A stretch of 64,000 nucleotides of DNA, from the NCBI GenBank assembly GCA_023228085.1, contig JALOBW010000002.1, positions 148,357 to 212,356 of the forward strand. The letters are read 5' to 3'. The notes beneath the pieces are model-generated. The model made no database searches and was not told the origin of the DNA. It was given only the letters and a program-made list of their open reading frames with translations. The stretch comes from a bacterium. Lineage in GTDB: Bacteria > Patescibacteriota > Minisyncoccia > Minisyncoccales > Minisyncoccaceae. Position 1 is the first letter of the stretch. The number at the start of each line of letters is the position of its first letter. This document shows, in pieces, positions 52,468 through 61,284 of the stretch. The translations under genes were made by a program, and so were the position numbers.

Positions 52468-52791
52468 ATGAATGAGAAATTCAGGGTTTTAAACCGCGAA
52501 ACCGAACTTTTGATTGAAGAAAAAAAGAGAGCCGAGATAAATCTTGATTACATTGATTATCAGATTTGGATTTATGAAGAAAAAGTTGATAGTCTTGTTG
52601 TTCATTGGAAAACAATGAGCCCCGATTTTATCAATAGACACTTTCTCTTTCTGAATCGGAGAATTGATGATCTCCAAGAAGAGCGGACCAAATTAGTCTA
52701 TATTCTCGGAGAAATGAATCGCTGCCTCAGAACAAATGAAGAAAAGATTTGGAATATTGTTGAAGCAAAAACGATTCCAGTCTTAATTTAA
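52468..52791 (+). CDS. Coiled-coil hypothetical protein, 107 aa
   Basis: The frame is open from a TTG at 52381, but the ATG at 52468 has GAGGTG 6 nt upstream and is preferred. Almost all helix with heptad-like Leu/Ile, two Trp-containing turns (YQIWIYEEKV, VVHWKTM) and a RTKLVYILGEMN helix; likely a coiled-coil hairpin. Not recognised. Its stop overlaps its own terminator, as in the other small units. Confidence 0.65.
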   Translation: MNEKFRVLNRETELLIEEKKRAEINLDYIDYQIWIYEEKVDSLVVHWKTMSPDFINRHFLFLNRRIDDLQEERTKLVYILGEMNRCLRTNEEKIWNIVEAKTIPVLI

Positions 52792-52816
52792 AAACAGGCT
52801 ATCAAACCTGTTTTTT
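52789..52816. terminator. Terminator at the 107-aa gene stop
   Basis: Stem AAAAACAGG/CCTGTTTTT (52790-52798 with 52807-52815); the TAA stop supplies its first two bases. It also serves lysS, which converges with stop at 52828. Confidence 0.88.
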
Positions 52817-52827
52817 ATTTTAAATTT

Positions 52828-54291
52828 TTAGTCTTTTGGTTTCATTATTGGAAACAGTATTGCATCGCGGAGCGAATTTGAGTTGGTAATCATAGAGACT
52901 ATCCTATCAATTCCCATTCCAAATCCTGCTGCTGGAGGCATGCCATGCTCTAGCGCTTCAACAAATTCCTCGTCGGACCTTTGGGCTTCTTCAAATCCGC
53001 CACTAAATAATTTTTCCTGTTCTTTTAATCTCTTCTCCTGTTCTTGTGGATCATTTAATTCTGAGAAAGCATTAATAACCTCCGTTCCAGCCACAACAAG
53101 AGCAAAACTAGCAAGTTTCTCCCCTTCTAATTCTTTTGCTAAAGGCTGAAACCCGTATGGATGATGAATAACAAATGTTGGTTGGATAATTTTTGGTCTA
53201 CAGAATTTTTTATATATCTCGTCCGCTATGTTAGCTTTATCGGCTCCAGACGGAACGTCAATTTTCATTTCTATTGCTTTTTTTCTGAGAGCTTCTTCGT
53301 TTATTTCTTCGTATTTTATACCAGTATCTTTTTCTAGAAGGGCAAAAAATTCTATCCTCTCCCATGTTCCTCCAAAATTAAGTTTATGCTCTCCGTATTC
53401 AATTTCGGTTGTGTTCATTATATTCGTTAAGATGTAATGGAACATCTCTTCAGTCAATTTCATAAGTTGCTTGTAGTCTGCATAAGCCCAATAAAATTCA
53501 ATCATCGTAAAATCGGGATTGTGGAATTTGTCTACTCCTTCATTTCTAAAACATTTCGCAATTTCATAAACCTTTTCATAACCACCAATAAGCAATCTCT
53601 TGAGGTATAGTTCTGGAGATATTCTCATAAAGACATCCAAATCAAATGCATTGATATGAGTCTTAAAAGGTTTTGCTCTCGCTCCACCATATTGTAGTTG
53701 CAAGATTGGAGTTTCTACTTCCAAAAAGCCTCGTGAATCTAGAAAGTTTCGGAGCTCTTTAATAAAATTGGATCTTATTATAAATTTTTCTCTTACTTCT
53801 GGTGAAGATAATAAATCTAGATATCTTTTTCTATACCTCTCTTCAACATCTTTTAGTCCATGCCATTTTTCTGGAAGCGGTCTCAGGCTTTTGCAGAGCA
53901 TTTTGTAGTCTGATGCTTGAATAGTCTTTTCTCCTCTTTTCGTTTCAAACAATAATCCTCTTACTTCAATAAAATCTCCTGCTTCAAAGTTATCCAAAAA
54001 GAATTGATAACTCCCCTCTCCAATCCTATCCCTTGCAATCAGGCATTGTAATTTCCCAGTTCCATCCTCAAAATCTAAAAAAGTCAAAGCTCCATGAGTT
54101 CTCAAGGTTTTTATCCTTCCAACTAATGAAATTTCTTTTTCTTCGCTAGATAATTTTCCAAAATCAGCGATAGCTTGCGATATCTCGTGAGTTCTCTTTG
54201 ACTCAATTGGATACGGGTTTAATCCCGCCGAAGTAATTGCGTTTGCCTTCTCTATTCTATTGTCTCTGATTGCATCTTCGGTTAAAGACAT
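52828..54291 (-). CDS. lysS: Lysyl-tRNA synthetase, class II
   Basis: 487 aa. N-terminal OB fold for the anticodon (about 50-150, SLVGRIKTLRTHGALTF), then class II motif 1 (KRYLDLLSSPEVREKF), motif 2 (FRNEGVDKFHNPDFTMIEFY near 250-269) and motif 3 (GFGMGIDRIVSMI). Starts 1 nt after greA, so the two are cotranscribed. Confidence 0.95.
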   Translation of the reverse strand: MSLTEDAIRDNRIEKANAITSAGLNPYPIESKRTHEISQAIADFGKLSSEEKEISLVGRIKTLRTHGALTFLDFEDGTGKLQCLIARDRIGEGSYQFFLDNFEAGDFIEVRGLLFETKRGEKTIQASDYKMLCKSLRPLPEKWHGLKDVEERYRKRYLDLLSSPEVREKFIIRSNFIKELRNFLDSRGFLEVETPILQLQYGGARAKPFKTHINAFDLDVFMRISPELYLKRLLIGGYEKVYEIAKCFRNEGVDKFHNPDFTMIEFYWAYADYKQLMKLTEEMFHYILTNIMNTTEIEYGEHKLNFGGTWERIEFFALLEKDTGIKYEEINEEALRKKAIEMKIDVPSGADKANIADEIYKKFCRPKIIQPTFVIHHPYGFQPLAKELEGEKLASFALVVAGTEVINAFSELNDPQEQEKRLKEQEKLFSGGFEEAQRSDEEFVEALEHGMPPAAGFGMGIDRIVSMITNSNSLRDAILFPIMKPKD

Positions 54292-54292
54292 T

Positions 54293-54748
54293 TTAGTTAA
54301 TTTTTAAAATCTTGTATTCTATGGTTCCTTTTGGGGTCTGTATTTTTATCTTTGCCCCCTCTGGTTTGTTTATCATAGCAGCTCCAAGTGGAGATTTAAA
54401 GGAGATTCTGTTTTCTAGTGGATTTGCCTCCTCTTCTCCCACGATCTGATAAGTGTTTTCTTTTTTTCCGTCATTTAAGGTGACCATTGAGCCTACCTCT
54501 ACCCAGCCTTTTTTATTATGTTTGATAACTTTTGCATTATGGATGAGTTTTTCAACCTCAATAATCCTAGCCTCTAATTGAGCCTGATTTTCTTTTGCAT
54601 CATCATATGCAGCGTTCTCTGATAAGTCGCCAAAAGAAATAGCTGTCTTGAGTTCTTCAGCAACTTTTATCCTTTCGTCTTTTTTAAGTCTTTCTAGTTC
54701 TTTCTTAAGCTTATCTAACCCTTCTTGTGTTAAATATTTCTCTTCCAT
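54293..54748 (-). CDS. greA: Transcription elongation factor GreA
   Basis: 151 aa. N-terminal coiled coil (MEEKYLTQEGLDKLKKEL...) whose tip carries the acidic residues that stimulate RNA polymerase cleavage (SFGDLSENAAYDDAK), and the C-terminal FKBP-like domain (GSMVTLND, PLGAAMINK). Rescues backtracked polymerase. First gene of the greA-lysS pair. Confidence 0.95.
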   Translation of the reverse strand: MEEKYLTQEGLDKLKKELERLKKDERIKVAEELKTAISFGDLSENAAYDDAKENQAQLEARIIEVEKLIHNAKVIKHNKKGWVEVGSMVTLNDGKKENTYQIVGEEEANPLENRISFKSPLGAAMINKPEGAKIKIQTPKGTIEYKILKIN

Positions 54749-54930
54749 AATTTTTAACGTTATTTATTAATAATTCTCTGGCAAACACTTATATTATTTC
54801 TTTTAATTTAAAAAAAATAAACCTTTAAAGGTAGTTTATGTCACAAGAAATTAATACAAGGTAATCATAACATATAATTCTCCGAAATCAAGAGCCTGTA
54901 AAGATTTTAACGAACATAAAGCAAACTACC

Positions 54931-54959
54931 TTGCATAAAAAGGTATTATGCTATATAAT
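54931..54959 (+). promoter_or_regulatory. padR promoter with palindromic operator-like spacer
   Basis: TTGCAT (54931-54936), 17-bp spacer, TATAAT (54954-54959). GCATAA-N7-TTATGC (54933-54951) lies between and over the boxes, a likely site for PadR autoregulation. A distant inverted pair GGTAGTTT/AAACTACC (54831-54838, 54923-54930) is also present. Confidence 0.68.
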
Positions 54960-54986
54960 AATTGAAAAAGTAAAAAAATCATAATT

Positions 54987-55331
54987 ATGAAAACAGAGGA
55001 ACAAGAAAAAACAATAGAAAACGCTCAAGTACAAATGAGAAAAGGTATATTAGAATTTGCAATCCTCTTGCTAATCAGTAAAGGCAAAATATATGCTAAT
55101 GATATCTTAGTAAGACTAAAGGACGCTAATTTGGTCGTTGTAGAGGGAACGATTTATCCCCTTTTATCAAGGTTAAGGAATTCGGGATTAGTTAACTATA
55201 CTTGGGAAGAATCAAAAGCTGGTCCTCCCAGAAAATATTATATTTTAACCTCAAAAGGAGGAGACTTTTTAAAAAGCTGTGATAGTCAATGGCAAATATT
55301 AGAAAATGCCGTTCATTTATTTAAAAAATAA
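54987..55331 (+). CDS. PadR-family transcriptional regulator
   Basis: 114 aa. Winged-helix pattern of the PadR group: FAILLLISKGKIYANDILVRL, then VEGTIYPLLSRLRNSGLVNYTWEE (given here by position 48-71) and PRKYYILTSKGGDF. Such regulators repress neighbouring genes and are released by stress or small ligands. It is followed by a PspC-domain gene 41 nt downstream, a known pairing. Confidence 0.92.
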   Translation: MKTEEQEKTIENAQVQMRKGILEFAILLLISKGKIYANDILVRLKDANLVVVEGTIYPLLSRLRNSGLVNYTWEESKAGPPRKYYILTSKGGDFLKSCDSQWQILENAVHLFKK

Positions 55332-55372
55332 TAAAAATTTGTCTAATATATAATCGTATAAGCTTAAAACAT

Positions 55373-57271
55373 ATGGAAAAAATAACAACAATTAACTTAG
55401 GAGGATTCGCTTTCACTATTGAAGAAGTCGCTTATCATAATCTTAAGGATTATCTTGAGTCGGTGAGAAAAAAAATAGGATCTGATGTTGATAAAAACGA
55501 AGTCATGACGGATATTGAGATGAGTATAGCTGAAAAGCTAAAAGAAAAGACCAAACAAGGTAAAAATATTGTGACCGAAAAAGATGTTGACGAACTAATA
55601 ACTATTATGGGGCATCCTGATGATTTTGAAGATAGTAAAAATGAAAAGATAGACAGTGATGTCAAAATAAATAAAAAACTTTTTCGTGACACCGAAAATT
55701 CAATACTTGGAGGTGTTTGTAGTGGACTTGCGACATATTTTGACGTTGAATTGGTTCTTGTTCGTTTAGCTGCTTTTTTACTCGTTTTTTGTAATGGAAT
55801 TGGCATTCCCGCCTATATCCTTTTGTGGATAATAATTCCTGCTGCCGAAACAAAAGCTCAGAAACTAGAAATGCAAGGAAGTCCACTAACTGTCGCAGCA
55901 ATTGAAAAATCTTTTAAAGAAAGTGACAATGAGAAAAAAACTGGCTATAAAAAAATACTTTCAAATATTGGAAAAATATTTAAAAGATTGTTATCTATCT
56001 CGTTTAAAATATTTCTTTTCTTAATTAATTTTTCTATTATTGCGGCTACTCTACTTACAATAATTGGAATGACAATACTAGTCTTTGTGCTTATAATGTA
56101 CGCATCTAGTGGATATGCCATTGATAATATTTTAATAAGTGAAATAGTAAAGGTTATGCCATTTTACTTGTTCCTTGGGTCATTATTTTTTGCTGTAGTA
56201 ATACCTGCATTTTTTCTATTCGCTGCAGATATAATGATTGCTTTTAAAAGGAAAATATTAAACATGCCCGTTGTAATAGTACTTATTGTTCTTTGGATGA
56301 TTGCTAGTATTATTACAGCAACAATAACGATACGATACGCCCCAGACATACGAGAAAAAATGAATGATATTCAATACAGACAAACTATTGAAATACCCTC
56401 GCTTGAAAATTTTAATAGCATATCTACTAACGGACGAGATTTAATTATCTCCGTAAGTAAGGGGGATAAATTTTCTGTATCTGCCAATGGAATGAAAAAT
56501 GATTTGGATAGAGTTTCATATAACGTTGATGAGGAAAAAGTATTAAACATTTCAATTTCTGAAAAAGTCAGGGATCAAAAGTGTTTATTCTGTAATTCAA
56601 AAATTGTGAGGATAGCAATTACTACTCCTAATATTGAAACAATAAAAATAAATGGATCAGATCTTAATATCAATAAAATAGTAGCTGATAAAATATCCAT
56701 TGAAACGTCTGGGTCAGATTATGTGACAGTTAATGGAACGATAAATACACTAGATTTTAAAACAAATAGTACACAAAGTTCAATAACTGGAGATATTAAT
56801 AATCTAAATATTATCGCTGAAGACTCAAATGTAAGTATAGATATTAATAGCGAAAATGAAACATTAAAGCTTGAGAATACTACATTATCGTTATCGGGAT
56901 ATGCAGAAAAAACATTTCTTGATGCAAATAAGGATTCAAAAATCAATGGGTTAGAATTCCAAACGTATGATGCAGATATAAAGCTTAAAAAAGACTCTTG
57001 GCTAATTACGAGATTTGAAAATTCAATGTTAACAGAAATTGATGAGACAAGTGGAATGTTTTATATGGGAGAGGCAAAGATTAAAAAATCTAATAATTCA
57101 CCTTTTGCCACCTTTTCAAAAATAACAAAGATAACTCCCTACGAATACAGGAAGAACTTAAATGAAGATAATTATTTTGAGTTCTATGGCAATGCTTATA
57201 GACTAGATATTACTAACGGAAGCCCAGAAGTTTTTTACGAAAAGAGACAATTACTGGTTGAAAAGTTTTAA
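55373..57271 (+). CDS. PspC-domain membrane protein with DUF4097/GIN-like C-terminus
   Basis: 632 aa. An N-terminal soluble domain (1-100), a PspC domain (about 105-165: GGVCSGLATYFDVELVLVRLAAF, position only), two more hydrophobic blocks (about 205-245, 255-320), and an extracellular C-terminal beta-solenoid-like half (about 345-600) with repeated I-x-I-x-G-S-D and T-N strands. PspC proteins sense envelope stress with PadR-like regulators. Plus-strand, ends at a clean terminator. Confidence 0.88.
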   Translation: MEKITTINLGGFAFTIEEVAYHNLKDYLESVRKKIGSDVDKNEVMTDIEMSIAEKLKEKTKQGKNIVTEKDVDELITIMGHPDDFEDSKNEKIDSDVKINKKLFRDTENSILGGVCSGLATYFDVELVLVRLAAFLLVFCNGIGIPAYILLWIIIPAAETKAQKLEMQGSPLTVAAIEKSFKESDNEKKTGYKKILSNIGKIFKRLLSISFKIFLFLINFSIIAATLLTIIGMTILVFVLIMYASSGYAIDNILISEIVKVMPFYLFLGSLFFAVVIPAFFLFAADIMIAFKRKILNMPVVIVLIVLWMIASIITATITIRYAPDIREKMNDIQYRQTIEIPSLENFNSISTNGRDLIISVSKGDKFSVSANGMKNDLDRVSYNVDEEKVLNISISEKVRDQKCLFCNSKIVRIAITTPNIETIKINGSDLNINKIVADKISIETSGSDYVTVNGTINTLDFKTNSTQSSITGDINNLNIIAEDSNVSIDINSENETLKLENTTLSLSGYAEKTFLDANKDSKINGLEFQTYDADIKLKKDSWLITRFENSMLTEIDETSGMFYMGEAKIKKSNNSPFATFSKITKITPYEYRKNLNEDNYFEFYGNAYRLDITNGSPEVFYEKRQLLVEKF

Positions 57272-57274
57272 CTT

Positions 57275-57303
57275 AAAAACCGAGCAAACGCTCGGTTTTT
57301 TTA
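57275..57303. terminator. Shared terminator pspC / PBP2
   Basis: Perfect 11-bp stem AAAAACCGAGC/GCTCGGTTTTT, loop AAAC. The PBP2 stop at 57301 overlaps its edge. Confidence 0.92.
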
Positions 57304-59325
57304 TTCTTGAGGCACCCCTTCACCATCTTCTTCGGGTTTTATTGCAGGATATTCCTCGTTATTAGTACTCTCAATATCAACTGGCGTCTCATTTTCGTTA
57401 TTTATCACTTCTACTTTTTCCTCCTTCCTTAGTCTTTCCCCAAAGTAGTAGCTCATAATCTCTCGCGACAAAGCATTGGCAGCATTCATTTCGTACGGAA
57501 CACTTTCTACAATAACCGTTATAGCTACCTCTGGATTTTCGTATGGGGCAAAAATTGTTATAAGATTATGATATTCGTTCTTGTTGGATGTTTGGGCTGT
57601 TCCAGTCTTTGCTGCTGAAGAAACAGGCATTAGCTGTAGCCCCCTAGCCGTTCCATTGGGTGATAAAACTGTCTCTCGCATAGCATCCCTAACCTCTTTA
57701 AGGTAATCAGAATCAATAGATACAGTTCTTATAATTTCTGACTCAAACTTTGTAGATTCGTTTCCGTTTTTATCAAGTACCGATTTTACCAATTTTGGCT
57801 TCATAAGTAGTCCTCCATTGGCAATTGCGGCGGTAGCCATTGTTATTTGTAGTGGAGTGCCAGTAAAGTATCCCTGCCCAATTGAAATATTATAATCGTC
57901 ACCCGGGAACCATGCTGTATTATATTTTTTTCTTTTCCATTCTGGAGTAGGAAGTAGTCCAGTTTTTTCTCCAGAAATATCAATTCCTGTTAAGCTACCA
58001 TACCCAAAATCTTGAAAATATTGATCCATTTTTTCTACTCCAAGTCCTTTTCTTCCATTGTATCCCCCTCCCAAAATATAGAAATAAACATCACACGATT
58101 CGGCTATAGCTTTTTTAAGATCAGTTGCCCCATGAGTTGACCAGTCGTTTTTGTATCCCCCTCCAGGCAGAGCGATTCTCCCCTGACAATTAATAAATTC
58201 GTTCGGAGTTATTAATCCCTCTTGAAGTCCTGCTGCTGCCATTACTGGTTTAATAGTTGAACCAATTGGGTACTCGCCCGCAATTGCCCTATTATAAAAA
58301 GAAAAATTATTTGTTTTAACTATTTCCTGATACTGCTCATTTGTTATTCCTTTTGAAAGTAAATTAGCATCAAAAGATGGCCAAGTTGCCATAGTGATAA
58401 CACCACCAGTTTTTACATCTACCATAACAACTGTCGCCGACTTAGCTTTGTATTTTTCAACTACAGATCGGACCGATTCTCCAGCTTTTTTCTGTGTTTC
58501 CATATCAAGATTCAGAACTATATTTTTCCCAGATTCTAATGGTCTCACTAGACTTTCACCAATAACCCTTCCCTTAGCATCTCTTTCTTTGTTGTATATG
58601 CCTGGAATTTCTTTTAAAAACTCGTTATATTCTTTTTCAATCCCCCAACCACCCTGATCAGATTCTTCAGAAAAAAACCCTAATATATGAGAAAAAGCAT
58701 ATGGATCCACATACTGTCTTTCTTGGTTTTTTCTGATGAAAAAATAATTAAATTCATCAGCTTTAGTTTTGAGTATTACTGTTTTGTTTTTATCTAAATC
58801 ATCAAAAATGGAAAATTCTGTTTTGTCTTTGAACTTATCTTTTTTTTCAGAAATAATTTTTCTTATTTCGTCAGTTGTTATGCCTATTATTTTTGATATT
58901 TCTGATATTTCTCTGTCAATCTCAAATATATCCCCGTGTTCATTTGCCTTATACATCAAATCAAAACTGTTTGAGTTAAATGCAATCTGCTTCATCTCTC
59001 TGTCATAAATAATTCCTCTTTGAGCCCCTATTTCGCTTGATATATATTTATTATTTTCAGCTTTTTCGCTATATTCTTGGTATCCAAAAACTTGATAAAA
59101 AAAACATGTTCCAATTAAAAAAATAATAAAAACAGTGAATAACGAAAGAATTATAACAAAATTCTTCTTTGCTAATGCAGTTTCTATAGAACTAACTACG
59201 TTAACATAATCAATTCTATTTTTTTTATCTTCGTGAATATTTTCTTTTTTTTTAGCTAAAAAATCCAAGAAAAAATCCTCGGTTGATACTTCCTTATTTT
59301 TGTATTTTTTGGCTCGTTTGAACAT
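57301..59325 (-). CDS. mrdA: Penicillin-binding protein 2 (elongation transpeptidase)
   Basis: 674 aa. N-terminal membrane helix (about 56-78), dimerisation/allosteric domain, and a transpeptidase domain with S356-T-I-K359, S410-C-D and a K-T-G-T-A motif near 570. Class B PBPs of this type cross-link peptidoglycan during side-wall growth. The C-terminal tail is acidic and Pro/Glu rich (NENETPVDIES). It follows mreD by 1 nt, so mreC-mreD-mrdA form one operon; rodA and mreB are not in the window. Confidence 0.94.
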   Translation of the reverse strand: MFKRAKKYKNKEVSTEDFFLDFLAKKKENIHEDKKNRIDYVNVVSSIETALAKKNFVIILSLFTVFIIFLIGTCFFYQVFGYQEYSEKAENNKYISSEIGAQRGIIYDREMKQIAFNSNSFDLMYKANEHGDIFEIDREISEISKIIGITTDEIRKIISEKKDKFKDKTEFSIFDDLDKNKTVILKTKADEFNYFFIRKNQERQYVDPYAFSHILGFFSEESDQGGWGIEKEYNEFLKEIPGIYNKERDAKGRVIGESLVRPLESGKNIVLNLDMETQKKAGESVRSVVEKYKAKSATVVMVDVKTGGVITMATWPSFDANLLSKGITNEQYQEIVKTNNFSFYNRAIAGEYPIGSTIKPVMAAAGLQEGLITPNEFINCQGRIALPGGGYKNDWSTHGATDLKKAIAESCDVYFYILGGGYNGRKGLGVEKMDQYFQDFGYGSLTGIDISGEKTGLLPTPEWKRKKYNTAWFPGDDYNISIGQGYFTGTPLQITMATAAIANGGLLMKPKLVKSVLDKNGNESTKFESEIIRTVSIDSDYLKEVRDAMRETVLSPNGTARGLQLMPVSSAAKTGTAQTSNKNEYHNLITIFAPYENPEVAITVIVESVPYEMNAANALSREIMSYYFGERLRKEEKVEVINNENETPVDIESTNNEEYPAIKPEEDGEGVPQE

Positions 59326-59326
59326 A

Positions 59327-59626
59327 TTAAGGAATTCTGACGTACTTTGAAATAACTATTTTAATTATTATGGCTAGTGCCATAAGAATTATTGAATAAA
59401 ACCCGAAAAAAAATGACGAAGAGTAAATATCTATTAATATTCCAGCCCAGAGTGCCACAAAAACACCCGAATAGCTAGAAGATTTTTCTATTAAGTTGAA
59501 GATTAAAACAAATAAAATACCTAGTATAAAACCTAAATATCCCAGAGGAAAAATACTAGACTGCAATACTATAATTAAAAATAAAAGAATTGCAGAGACA
59601 AGTAGCTTAGTAATCCCTTTAATCAT
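59327..59626 (-). CDS. mreD: Rod shape-determining protein MreD
   Basis: 99 aa, shorter than the usual ~160; three or four hydrophobic segments fill almost the whole protein. MreD links MreC and the elongation complex in the membrane. It overlaps mreC by 8 nt and abuts mrdA. Assignment rests mostly on position and size. Confidence 0.75.
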   Translation of the reverse strand: MIKGITKLLVSAILLFLIIVLQSSIFPLGYLGFILGILFVLIFNLIEKSSSYSGVFVALWAGILIDIYSSSFFFGFYSIILMALAIIIKIVISKYVRIP

Positions 59627-60539
59627 TTTTTACTATGTCTATATTCTTAAGAATAAAGACCTTATCTATTAATTTTGGATCAAAGGCAGGTATTATTTCG
59701 GCTTGCTTAAATGTTTCTGTGTCAATTACTTTTGGCTCCTTAATTGTTCCAATTACATATCCAGAAGGAAAATTGCCACTAAGTGAACTAGTCATAACAA
59801 GAGCGTTGTCCTCTAGGTTTTTATCCTTCGGAAACATATCAAGTGAAATCTTAAAACATCCTTCACCCTTTGCTATTGCGATAATTTTTTCAAAATTTAC
59901 TTTTTCCTTATTCTTTGCTTCATCATCGCTAGAAGAATCTGGCTCTTCATTATTTGTATTACTTTTAATAGCTTCCTCAATTCTGCCATTATTAATTATT
60001 TGAACATCAACCATACTGCTTTTATCTGTTATTAGCAAGATTCTAGAAAAATCATCATAAACTTCAGACACTCTTCCAATTAAAACTTTATCAGAAATAA
60101 TTACTGGAAATCCTTTTTGTATTCCGTCTTTTTTTCCTTTATTTATCATTATGGAGTCTTCGTAAGAAAAGTCCTTACCATTAAATCTTCCCCCCCCAAA
60201 AGCTTCGGCTTCAATTAGCTTTTTATTATTTGAAATCCCAATACTAAGAGCATTTCGTAGGAACTGATTCTCCTCCTGAATTTTTTTTAAATCAGATAAA
60301 GCAGATAACAAGCGCTGATTTTCTTCGGTAAGCTTTTTGTTTGTAGCAAGTTGGTCTTGGTTTGCAAAAGATATTGCGCTCGCAAGCTGCCAAACAACCT
60401 TTTGGGCACCAAAAGTCTGACTGTATGAGAAATTCCTTATTTGATCAGCAAAAACAAAATTAACCCCAATTAGAGTTACTGAAATCACTAAAAATAATAC
60501 GATTTTATTCTTTAAGACTAATCCCATATCTAGGCTCAT
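59619..60539 (-). CDS. mreC: Rod shape-determining protein MreC
   Basis: 306 aa. N-terminal membrane helix (about 10-28), a coiled coil (about 60-95: ATNKKLTEENQRLLSALSDL, shown by position) and the C-terminal periplasmic beta domain (IMINKGKKDGIQKGFPVI, VLIGRVSEVYDDFSRILLI, SSLSGNFPSGYVIG). MreC scaffolds PBP2. A short acidic insert (EEPDSSSDDEAKNKEK) is unusual. First gene of the mre operon; AT-rich repeats lie upstream. Confidence 0.92.
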   Translation of the reverse strand: MSLDMGLVLKNKIVLFLVISVTLIGVNFVFADQIRNFSYSQTFGAQKVVWQLASAISFANQDQLATNKKLTEENQRLLSALSDLKKIQEENQFLRNALSIGISNNKKLIEAEAFGGGRFNGKDFSYEDSIMINKGKKDGIQKGFPVIISDKVLIGRVSEVYDDFSRILLITDKSSMVDVQIINNGRIEEAIKSNTNNEEPDSSSDDEAKNKEKVNFEKIIAIAKGEGCFKISLDMFPKDKNLEDNALVMTSSLSGNFPSGYVIGTIKEPKVIDTETFKQAEIIPAFDPKLIDKVFILKNIDIVKND

Positions 60540-60574
60540 TATAACAATATATTTGGAAAATTTGCAAATAACAT

Positions 60575-60800
60575 AAACTTTGGGGATTAGTAATTCGTCC
60601 GCCTTCGGTTCGCCGAAGCGAACCTTTGGCGGATAAATCCGCCGAAGGGTTGTGAAGGTGACCTACGCCAAGCTTCCACCTTCGCTAAAGCTATAGTGGA
60701 CGAAGACGGCGAGATAAATAATTAGGGCTTTGTGGTTTTCTTTCAGAAAACTTAAATTAGAGTCTTATTTAATTTCTTTGAGATTCCCGACCAAAGCGGG
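60575..60800 (+). repeat. Dispersed intergenic repeat R10 (composite)
   Basis: GGGGATTAGTAATTCG, then a Gly-codon-like palindrome (CCGCCTTCGG...CCGAAGGCGG), CTTCCACCTTCGCTAAAGC (a piece also seen near 61217), TAATTAGGGCTTTG, hairpin GTTTTCT-TTC-AGAAAAC (60735-60751), then ATTCCCG-ACCAAAG-CGGGAAT. Confidence 0.75.
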
Positions 60801-60836
60801 AATAATAGATAGTATTGCCCTAAAGTATTTTTCTTA

Positions 60837-60865
60837 TTGACTTTCATTTTGATAGATAATAAAAT
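60837..60865 (+). promoter_or_regulatory. Promoter of the 11-codon unit
   Basis: TTGACT (60837-60842), 17-bp spacer, TAAAAT (60860-60865). Confidence 0.65.
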
Positions 60866-60903
60866 CTAGTTAGTCCCTTTATTTTGAACGGGGTGAAAAG
60901 GTT

Positions 60904-60939
60904 ATGATTACAAAAAAACCTGTCCCATGTACCACATAA
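60904..60939 (+). CDS. Very short ORF, 11 codons, with Shine-Dalgarno and terminator
   Basis: ATG with GGGGTGAAAAGG upstream, peptide MITKKPVPCTT, TAA at 60937-60939, then a hairpin at 60943-60960 and a T-tract. Promoter 60837-60865 completes the unit. Too short to be sure; a leader peptide or small RNA is possible. It is antisense to the rRNA operon's 3' flank. Confidence 0.4.
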   Translation: MITKKPVPCTT

Positions 60940-60942
60940 TGA

Positions 60943-60968
60943 CCAATCTGATTAGATTGGCTTTTTTT
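60943..60968 (+). terminator. Terminator after the 11-codon unit
   Basis: Stem CCAATCT/AGATTGG (60943-60949 with 60954-60960), loop GATT, then CTTTTTTT. Confidence 0.85.
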
Positions 60969-60969
60969 A

Positions 60970-61003
60970 TTGAAAAAAAACACTCGCGTGAGAGTGTTTT
61001 AAA
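60970..61003 (-). terminator. Terminator of the rRNA operon
   Basis: Minus strand stem AAAACACTC/GAGTGTTTT with 6-nt loop, followed by TTTTTTT (60973-60980). It lies about 26 nt past the 5S gene. Confidence 0.85.
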
Positions 61004-61028
61004 AAATAAAAATCCTTTCAATCTTGAA

Positions 61029-61136
61029 TATGGGGACGACCTACTTTCGCGGAAACCACTATCATCGGCCCTGCAGAATTTCACTTCCGAGTTCGGGATG
61101 GGATCGGGTGGAGCACCTGCGGTATTATCCCCATAT
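61029..61136 (-). rRNA. rrf: 5S ribosomal RNA
   Basis: About 108 nt on the minus strand. The paired ends (TGGGGAT ... GTCGTCCCCA), CCGAACTCGGAAGTGAAA loop-B/C segment, CCGATGATAGTGG and the CGCGAAAGTAGGTCG 3' region are typical of bacterial 5S. It follows the 23S gene by about 150 nt, with a CCTTCGCTAAAGCTACGGAAGG palindrome in the spacer. No tRNA lies between them. Confidence 0.95.
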
Positions 61137-61284
61137 TAAAAACAAAAAGGATTATAAGTTAACTTGTCATGCTTTTGCATTTATGCAATACACAAAGACA
61201 AACTGCGAACCCTCCTTCGCTAAAGCTACGGAAGGACACGGTAGATTTTCTTTTTCTAAGAATAGGGCTAGTATTTGCTAGCTA

